NCBI RefSeq assembly: GCF_001078055.1
Contig: NZ_CP010777.1
Span: forward strand, 1,882,408-1,946,407
Length of the DNA: 64,000 nucleotides
Reading direction: 5' to 3'
Origin: Rufibacter radiotolerans
Lineage (GTDB): Bacteria > Bacteroidota > Bacteroidia > Cytophagales > Hymenobacteraceae
The notes under the pieces are model-generated. The model searched no databases and had not been told where the DNA came from. It saw nothing but the letters and a program-made list of their open reading frames with translations. Shown here one piece after another: positions 58,956 through 64,000 of this stretch (position 1 is the stretch's first letter; each line of letters starts with the position of its first letter). Position numbers and translations under genes: made by a program.

Positions 58956-59716
58956 GCCCTGATGTTCAGTTGGTTTTGCTGGTCATCTGCTTCTTCCTGG
59001 TGGCTACGCTTTACTCATCGGTGGGGTTTGGCGGCGGTTCCAGCTATCTGGCTTTGCTGGCTTTGTTTCTGCCTAATTTCCTGGAGATAAAATCGGTGGC
59101 CTTGTTGTGTAACCTGGTGGTGGTGTCAAGCGGCACCTATCTGTTTTACAAAGAAGGTCTTTTTAACCCGAAGAAATTCCTCCCCTTGGTGGCGCTCAGT
59201 ATTCCGGCCGCCTTTTATGGGGCAACTATCAAATTATCACCCGCCTTTTTCTTTATCAGCCTGGGCCTCATTCTTTGCCTTTCAGGAATTTTATTGATCC
59301 TCCAGTATTTCAGGCCGCCTGAAAGCCAAACTTTCTCGCATGACCATTCATCAAAGGCAGCAGACCTCACCTTAGGGGCCGTTACCGGGTTTGTCTCTGG
59401 GTTGGTGGGTATTGGCGGCGGCATCCTGTTATCGCCGGTCTTGCATTTAATCAAATGGGCAGAGGCCCGTACCATTGCCGCGCTGGCTTCTTTCTTTATC
59501 TTGGTTAACTCGGTGGCCGGGTTAGTGGGGCTGGTGGCCAGTGGAAGTTTTCAGGTAAACCCCGGGTTGCTGTTCCCCTTGCTGCTGGCAGTATTGCTAG
59601 GCGGCCAATTGGGTACCCGCTGGAACCTGCAACTCCTGCCCCCTAAAGCCATTAAAGGCCTTACCGGTTTTTTTGTATTAATAATCGGCCTGAAACTGGT
59701 CCTGGATTTTAGTTAA
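58949..59716 (+). CDS. TauE/SafE family sulfite exporter-like permease
   Basis: 255 residues, hydrophobic throughout, with about eight membrane segments in two halves. Each half has the G-x-GGG pattern of the family (SSVGFGGGSSYLALLALFL and VSGLVGIGGGILLSPVLHLI). It is an inner-membrane permease thought to move sulfite or organosulfonates. It is the only non-cofactor gene within the moco series and starts inside moeB, so it is translated with it. Substrate is not known from sequence. Confidence 0.85.
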   Translation: MLSPDVQLVLLVICFFLVATLYSSVGFGGGSSYLALLALFLPNFLEIKSVALLCNLVVVSSGTYLFYKEGLFNPKKFLPLVALSIPAAFYGATIKLSPAFFFISLGLILCLSGILLILQYFRPPESQTFSHDHSSKAADLTLGAVTGFVSGLVGIGGGILLSPVLHLIKWAEARTIAALASFFILVNSVAGLVGLVASGSFQVNPGLLFPLLLAVLLGGQLGTRWNLQLLPPKAIKGLTGFFVLIIGLKLVLDFS

Positions 59717-59728
59717 GCCCTAGCCAAT

Positions 59729-60916
59729 ATGCTTTCTGTAGAAGAAGCGCTCCACCAAATTTTGCAGCACCCTTTCCCGTTTCAAGAGGAAGCAGTCCCT
59801 CTTTTACAGGCGGTAGGCAGGGTATTAGCCCAAAAGGTGCAGGCGGACCGCGACTTCCCTCCTTTTGACCGGGTCACCATGGATGGGATTGCGATAAAGG
59901 CCTCTGAGATTAAGGCAGACACCAGAACTTTCAAGGTGGAAGGTATGGTGCCCGCCGGTTCCCCAGCCCAGATCTTACAGAACAGCCACCATTGCCTGGA
60001 GGTGATGACCGGGGCCGTGCTTCCTTTGGGAACTGACGCTGTGGTACCCTATGAACAATGCCTGTTGCAAGAGGGAATAGCTACCGTATTAGCGGAAAAC
60101 GTTTCATCTGGCCAGAATATTCACCGGCAAGGAACGGACGGTAAGGCGGGCGAGGTGCTCCTACAGAAAGGCACCAAAATTGCCCCCGCCCATATAGGCA
60201 TCTTGGCCTCCGTGGGGCTTGCTCAGGTTTGGGTGTATAGGTTGCCAACCGTGGCCATCTGCTCAACCGGGGATGAATTGGTAGAGGTCACGGAGAATCC
60301 GTTGCCGCACCAGGTACGGCGGTCCAATTCTTATATGCTTGCCGCCGCGCTGGGGCAGGAAAATATTCAGGCCAGCCTATTCCATTTACCCGATCAGCCG
60401 GAGGAAATGACCAAAGAACTGAAGCGGATAACTGAAGAACATGAGGTGCTGATTTGTTCCGGGGCAGTCTCCAAAGGAAAGTTTGATTTCCTGCCCCAGG
60501 TGCTGGCGGGATTGGGAATGCAAAAGGTGTTTCATGCCGTGGCCCAGAAACCGGGTAAGCCCCTTCTTTTCGGGACCATGCCGGATAATAAGGTGATTTT
60601 CGGGTTGCCCGGTAACCCGGTCTCCACGTTTGTCTGTTACCACCTCTTTTTCAGGCCCTGGCTGCAGGCCTCGCTTCAACAGTCAAAAGAATTGCCAACC
60701 GCTCAGCTCACTCAGGATATCACCTTTGCCCCTTCGCTCACGTACCATGTGCCCGTAGTACTTTCCTATGAGAACGGAAAGATGCTGGCTACTCCGGTCA
60801 AGACCTCGGGCTCAGGAGATCTGACCAGCTTACTAAAAGCCACTGCCCTGCTCACGTTGCCGCCTAAAAAATCTTTTTTTCCGGCCGGCGAGGCTTTTCC
60901 TATTACCCTTTTTTAG
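59729..60916 (+). CDS. moeA: Molybdopterin molybdenumtransferase
   Basis: 395 residues, typical MoeA. N-terminal domain with FDRVTMDGIAIK and the conserved EVMTGAVLPLGTDAVVPYEQ. The MoCF-biosynthesis domain has ICSTGDELVEV, SGAVSKGKFDFLPQVL and the FGLPGNPVS motif. It inserts molybdate into molybdopterin. It starts 12 nt after TauE/SafE and ends the series. No MoaB/MogA homologue is in the window to provide the adenylated intermediate. Confidence 0.94.
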   Translation: MLSVEEALHQILQHPFPFQEEAVPLLQAVGRVLAQKVQADRDFPPFDRVTMDGIAIKASEIKADTRTFKVEGMVPAGSPAQILQNSHHCLEVMTGAVLPLGTDAVVPYEQCLLQEGIATVLAENVSSGQNIHRQGTDGKAGEVLLQKGTKIAPAHIGILASVGLAQVWVYRLPTVAICSTGDELVEVTENPLPHQVRRSNSYMLAAALGQENIQASLFHLPDQPEEMTKELKRITEEHEVLICSGAVSKGKFDFLPQVLAGLGMQKVFHAVAQKPGKPLLFGTMPDNKVIFGLPGNPVSTFVCYHLFFRPWLQASLQQSKELPTAQLTQDITFAPSLTYHVPVVLSYENGKMLATPVKTSGSGDLTSLLKATALLTLPPKKSFFPAGEAFPITLF

Positions 60917-60978
60917 CCGGCCCTTTAAGAGAAATCTTCCGTAAGCAAAAATAACAACACCTATACCGCTACAACGCC

Positions 60979-61299
60979 ATGGAAAAACCAACCTGGAACG
61001 AAGAACGCTACATAGAATTAAACACTTACTTCAGGGTAAGGATACAGCAGTTACTGGAAACAGACCCGCACCTGCAGAAACAGGTGGCAGACGGTGCCAG
61101 CCTGCAGTTGGCGGAGATTATAGAGTGCATGACCTTAAATGACCAGGTAGCCTGGCAGGAATTCCTGGAACTGGACCAGATTAAAATGCACCGTGACCTC
61201 CAGAACCACCTGGAAGGAAAAGGCGCTCCCCTTGATTCCAAGACCGGCTTTTACCGCACGCCCCAGAACGGGACCGATGAGGAACCTCCTTTGTGGTAG
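60979..61299 (+). CDS. Small protein of unknown function
   Basis: 106 residues (MEKPTWNEERYIELNTYFRV). It is helical in the N-terminal two thirds (RIQQLLETDPHLQKQVADGA), then an extended, Pro/Gly-rich C-terminus (GFYRTPQNGTDEEPPLW). I do not recognise a domain. It is 62 nt after moeA on the same strand, so it may be co-transcribed, but nothing ties it to moco. A long palindromic element follows. Confidence 0.6.
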   Translation: MEKPTWNEERYIELNTYFRVRIQQLLETDPHLQKQVADGASLQLAEIIECMTLNDQVAWQEFLELDQIKMHRDLQNHLEGKGAPLDSKTGFYRTPQNGTDEEPPLW

Positions 61300-61336
61300 C
61301 AACAAGCAAGTAACTAAAGCTGTAGCTTAAGAAGGA

Positions 61337-61402
61337 GTTTGATGATTTCCTGTTTTAAGCCTGTTTTCACCAAAACAGGCCCAAAACAGGAAATCATCAA
61401 AC
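61337..61402. repeat. Palindromic intergenic element, long copy 20
   Basis: A 66-nt near-perfect hairpin: GTTTGATGATTTCCTGTTTT pairs with AAAACAGGAAATCATCAAAC, with the core AAGCCTGTTTT/AAAACAGGCCC inside and loop CACC. The outer arms are unique to this copy. Confidence 0.95.
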
Positions 61403-61444
61403 TGCAAGTGGCTCTAAAGCGGAAGAAGGCCGTGGGTTTTGGGT

Positions 61445-61906
61445 TTACCGCAAAGAATCAAAACTATACTGGGCATTGCTCCAGAAGTCATCCAGGGCAA
61501 TGATGCGAGGCTTGAAAAAAGAAATGAGCGTGGGCCAGTCTTCGCGGTTAAAGATATTGACGGGGCTTATTTCTTTGTAGATGCGGCTGACGGTTTCGCC
61601 AAACTCATTGGTACCGTGCAGCTCCCACTCCCAGGTTTCCCCTAAGGTCTCATGCAGGAAAAGCTTCAGTTCCAGAAATTGCTCATATAACAGTTCCTGG
61701 ATCTCCGGGTCCGGGTGGGTCATCTCAATACCAATTGAGGCGGTTTTCTTTTCGGCCCGCATCCTGAAGTACACATGCTTGAGGCCCGTCTTGTAATTGG
61801 ACCAATTGATCTTGCCCCCATCCGCCGAGGGATGCGGGGCAATGTACTGCCCAAAGGTAGTCCAGAAGGCTTGTCTAAGTTGAGAGGCTTGTTCCCGGGT
61901 ATACAT
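61445..61906 (-). CDS. DUF4268 domain protein
   Basis: 153 residues matching the DUF4268 pattern (REQASQLRQAFWTTFGQYIA, then GGKINWSNYKTGLKHVYFRM, and HPDPEIQELLYEQFLELKLF). This is a fold seen alone or with nuclease-like domains, and this copy is the stand-alone form. Its role is unknown. It lies next to a long palindromic element and convergent to the small unknown gene. Confidence 0.75.
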   Translation of the reverse strand: MYTREQASQLRQAFWTTFGQYIAPHPSADGGKINWSNYKTGLKHVYFRMRAEKKTASIGIEMTHPDPEIQELLYEQFLELKLFLHETLGETWEWELHGTNEFGETVSRIYKEISPVNIFNREDWPTLISFFKPRIIALDDFWSNAQYSFDSLR

Positions 61907-62144
61907 GAATGCTTCTTTTGGTTTGGCTCAGAGGTTGCTACTCTTTTTTAAGGGCGCAGTCAGACTAACAGGTGCTTTTCTTCTGCCCTGTAAAAGCAAA
62001 GGCCTGCGTTTAAAGCCGTATAGGATAAATTTTTAATTTTACTGCCTCGGGAAACCCTTATTGAAATATAGGGTTTATACGGTATTTTTCTAAAACGCCT
62101 CAAATACCTATTTATGAGTATTCCAGATAAGCGGAAAAGGTAGG

Positions 62145-62236
62145 TACTTTGTCAGCAGATGGAGTTGATAAAACTTCCATTACAGGGTTTTTATGTTTGT
62201 TTGAAAAGGGGGCATCGGGGGACGCCCCCTTTTTAC
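62145..62236 (+). ncRNA. Candidate small RNA ending in a strong terminator
   Basis: A TACTTTG box (62145-62151; one spacer base short of TAnnTTTG) is followed by an ATGGAGTT...AACTTCCAT-like stem and then a GGGGGC/GCCCCC hairpin with T5 (62205-62236). The unit could be an RNA of about 80 nt on the plus strand. The terminator alone could instead serve the aldo/keto reductase on the minus strand. The rest of the 358-nt gap shows nothing. Confidence 0.3.
62205..62236. terminator. Strong GC-rich terminator
   Basis: AAAAGGGGGC pairs with GCCCCCTTTT (T5 on the plus strand, T4 on the minus strand). It is 29 nt after the aldo/keto reductase stop. Confidence 0.85.
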
Positions 62237-62264
62237 ATTTAAACGCCTGAAGTTTCTCCTTGGG

Positions 62265-63251
62265 CTACCAGGCCTGGTGAACGGCTGGTCTGAGGTACTG
62301 GTCATAGATGGCCTTCACCCCTTCCATCTGGGCTGCACTTAAGGCCGGCAGCTCGGCGGCCTGAATGTTGGACCGCACCTGTTCTGGTCTGGAGGCACCC
62401 GGAATAACCGTGCTGATCTCGGGGAACATAAGCACCCATCTCAAGGCCCAGGCCGCCAAAGACGGCTCCGCCGGAAACAGTTTCTTCAGTTCCTCTACCG
62501 CTGCCAGCCCCTGCTCATAGTCTACCCCGGAAAACGTCTCGCCTTTGTCAAATGCCTCGCCGTGCCGGTTAAACGCCCGGTGATCCTCGGGGTTAAAGGT
62601 GGTGTTGCTGGACATTTTACCGCTGAGCAAACCGCTGGCCAATGGCACCCGGGCAATCAGGCCAATGTTGTTTTCCTTGGCGGCGGCAAAAAGCTGCTCG
62701 GTTGGTTTCAACCGGAACATATTGAAAATAACCTGCACCGTGGTCACGTTGGGGTATTTCATGGCCATGAGGGCCTCGTCCACCAATTCCACGCTCACGC
62801 CCAGGTTTCTGATCTTGCCCTGCTCTTTCAGCTTTTCAAAGGCGCCAAAAATCTCGGGTCTGGAATAGACCTCGGTAGGCGGGCAATGGAGCTGCACCAG
62901 GTCCAAGGTCTCCAGTTTCATGTTCTGCAGGCTTTCCTCCACGTAGCTAATCAGGCGTTCTGGGGTGTAGCCTTCGGCGGTGTGGGGCTGAATCTGGCGT
63001 CCGCATTTGGTGGCCAGGAACACTTCCTCAGAGCGGCTTTTCACCACTTTAGCAACGGCTGCCTCGCTTTGCCCATCACTGTACACATCGGCGGTGTCAA
63101 TGAAATTCACGCCCGCGTCAATAGCCGCATGAATGATCTCCTCGGCTTTCTTTTCATTGAAGGGCTCTCCCCAGCCGCCGCCTACCTGCCAGGTACCCAA
63201 AGATATTTCTGAAACGTTGAATCCGCTTTTGCCTAGTTTTCTATAGTTCAT
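62265..63251 (-). CDS. Aldo/keto reductase
   Basis: 328 residues in a TIM-barrel AKR fold. The catalytic tetrad is visible: D52 and Y57 in NFIDTADVYSDG, K82 in LATKCGR, H122 in DLVQLHCPP. NADPH-binding residues near the C-terminus fit PGASRPEQVRSNIQAAELPA. It reduces a carbonyl substrate, most likely NADPH-dependent; the natural substrate is unknown. The family resembles AKR11/YccK-type oxidoreductases. Another AKR gene lies 68 nt upstream on the same strand; they are separate genes, not a split one. Confidence 0.9.
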   Translation of the reverse strand: MNYRKLGKSGFNVSEISLGTWQVGGGWGEPFNEKKAEEIIHAAIDAGVNFIDTADVYSDGQSEAAVAKVVKSRSEEVFLATKCGRQIQPHTAEGYTPERLISYVEESLQNMKLETLDLVQLHCPPTEVYSRPEIFGAFEKLKEQGKIRNLGVSVELVDEALMAMKYPNVTTVQVIFNMFRLKPTEQLFAAAKENNIGLIARVPLASGLLSGKMSSNTTFNPEDHRAFNRHGEAFDKGETFSGVDYEQGLAAVEELKKLFPAEPSLAAWALRWVLMFPEISTVIPGASRPEQVRSNIQAAELPALSAAQMEGVKAIYDQYLRPAVHQAW

Positions 63252-63319
63252 GAGAGTGGTTATTTGTTATGAATGCTTCTTGCGTGTACCGCAAAAGGGC
63301 GCAAAAGGATAAGACAAAT

Positions 63320-64000
63320 TTAACGGTGCTGCTCATACATACGGGCTGGCACTTTCTGTTGCAGTAAATTCACCTGGTCCTGGCTCAAGGGCGCAGACTG
63401 GGCGGCAGCCAAGGCCTGGGCCAACTGCTCTTCAGTCCGGATACCCAGCACCGCCGAGGCCACTGCCGGAGATTGCAGCGCGTACCGCACGGCCACCCCT
63501 TCCGGGTTACTTCCAGCGCCCGCCATTGTTTTTACCGCTTCTGCCGCGCGGGAAACTTCTTCTAAGGAATGGGAAAGATACGGTTTAGGTGGTTTGCCCA
63601 GGAGAAGCCCTTGCGCCAACGAGCCGCGGGCCAAGACGCTGATCTGGTTTTGGTTAAGCAAATCCAGCACCTGCTCCTCGGGCCGCCGGTCTAACAGGCT
63701 GTACTGCATCATGACACATACCAGGTTAGACCGCTGCACATATTCCCGTATCACATTAGGCCTGATGGAGGAAATGCCGTAATGCCTGATTTTTCCTTGC
63801 GCTTTGAGAAGCTCAAACGCCTCAATGGTTTCCTCAATGGGGTCTTCTAAAGTGCCGCCGTGTAGTTGGTACAGGTCCAGGTAAGAGGTTTGCAGGCGCT
63901 TCATGCTTTTTTCTACTGCCTCCAGAATGTAAGCCTTGGAAGGGTTCCAGTCCCAGCCGCTGCCATCGGGTCGCCATTGGTTGCCTACCTTGGTGGCCAG
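63320..64000 (-). CDS. Aldo/keto reductase, N-terminus beyond window
   Basis: 227 residues visible; the reading frame stays open to the right window edge (first residues LATKVGNQWRPDGSGWDWNP), so an apparent ATG at 63904 is internal. The catalytic Lys (LATK) and His (DLYQLHGGTLEDP) are present, and the Asp/Tyr pair must lie outside. The C-terminal NADPH-binding region includes SAVLGIRTEEQLAQALAAAQ. It is distinct in sequence from the neighbour AKR. Substrate unknown. Confidence 0.88.
   Translation of the reverse strand: MATKVGNQWRPDGSGWDWNPSKAYILEAVEKSMKRLQTSYLDLYQLHGGTLEDPIEETIEAFELLKAQGKIRHYGISSIRPNVIREYVQRSNLVCVMMQYSLLDRRPEEQVLDLLNQNQISVLARGSLAQGLLLGKPPKPYLSHSLEEVSRAAEAVKTMAGAGSNPEGVAVRYALQSPAVASAVLGIRTEEQLAQALAAAQSAPLSQDQVNLLQQKVPARMYEQHR

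Noticed and set aside
8218..61402. The palindromes as a CRISPR array or insertion-sequence ends
   Set aside because: Copies are kilobases apart, each in a different gap, with no spacers, no transposase and no fixed flanking duplications seen.
8218..61402. The palindromes as ordinary Rho-independent terminators only
   Set aside because: Several follow a separate T-run terminator and lack a T-run of their own; some sit within co-directional gene series. A terminator role for individual copies (30061, 43374, 61337) remains possible.
62562..63212. Plus-strand open frame of 216 codons opposite the aldo/keto reductase
   Set aside because: Antisense to a gene with an intact catalytic tetrad; composition of the plus frame is not protein-like.
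62265..64000. Two aldo/keto reductase genes as one gene broken by a frameshift
   Set aside because: Each contains its own C-terminal cofactor region and its own catalytic Lys/His, and the sequences differ. They are neighbours of one superfamily.

Overview
The window looks like a chromosomal segment of a Bacteroidota bacterium of the order Cytophagales, most likely a Hymenobacteraceae member of the Rufibacter/Nibribacter type. That placement is inferred from gene families and layout; no 16S gene is present. Supporting signs are two secreted proteins with type IX secretion (T9SS) C-terminal sorting domains, promoters of the Bacteroidota type (TTTG at -33, TAnnTTTG at -7), few Shine-Dalgarno sites, a short 287-residue primary sigma factor, a bacillithiol deacetylase, an alpha-oxoamine synthase of the serine palmitoyltransferase type and a tiny histone H1-like protein.

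Layout. 1-8.15 kb: one minus-strand operon of an outer envelope module (TPR protein, plug-less TonB-dependent-receptor-like barrel, HU/SPOR protein, ExbB, ExbD, TonB) that runs into folC. 8.2-9.4 kb: holA. 9.4-11.35 kb: an AT-rich accessory pocket with two unrecognised genes, attC-like palindromes and a perfect 32-nt palindrome. 11.35-26.7 kb: housekeeping genes (tyrS, H1-like gene, alpha-oxoamine synthase, accC, bshB1, M23 peptidase, trxB, rpoD, pnp, rpsO, lptF/G-type permease, START-like protein, a CAT-anticodon tRNA, a Gre factor, an SPW-type membrane protein). 27-30 kb: secreted heparinase II/III-like lyase. 30.1-41.8 kb: aerobic phenylacetate (paa) catabolic cluster with a TetR regulator, lacking the entry ligase paaK. 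41.9-51.9 kb: DEAD-box helicase, small charged protein, a T9SS-exported subtilase with SLH-like repeats, twin cold-shock genes, a lytic transglycosylase, and an ECF sigma/cupin anti-sigma-like pair. 52.1-60.9 kb: molybdenum cofactor cluster (xdhC, mocA-like, moaD, moaE, moaA, moaC, mobA, moeB-like, tauE/safE-like, moeA). 61-64 kb: small unknown genes and two aldo/keto reductases.

How the genes work together. The paa enzymes epoxidise phenylacetyl-CoA (PaaABCDE), rearrange it (PaaG), open the ring and oxidise the aldehyde (PaaZ), then carry out beta-oxidation (ECH/PaaF-like, PaaH, thiolase). The moco cluster encodes steps from GTP (MoaA, MoaC) through sulfur transfer (MoaD, MoaE, MoeB) to metal insertion (MoeA) and nucleotide attachment (MobA, MocA-like). 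No moaB/mogA and no molybdoenzyme is seen in the window.

The most unusual structure is a family of about 22 intergenic palindromes (core TGTTTTRGGCCTGTTTT, a 4-nt loop, then a mirrored arm). They lie at the 3' ends of genes, including five junctions inside the paa cluster, and often just beyond a separate conventional terminator. In several copies the outer arms are gene-specific yet still self-complementary. I do not recognise this family by name.
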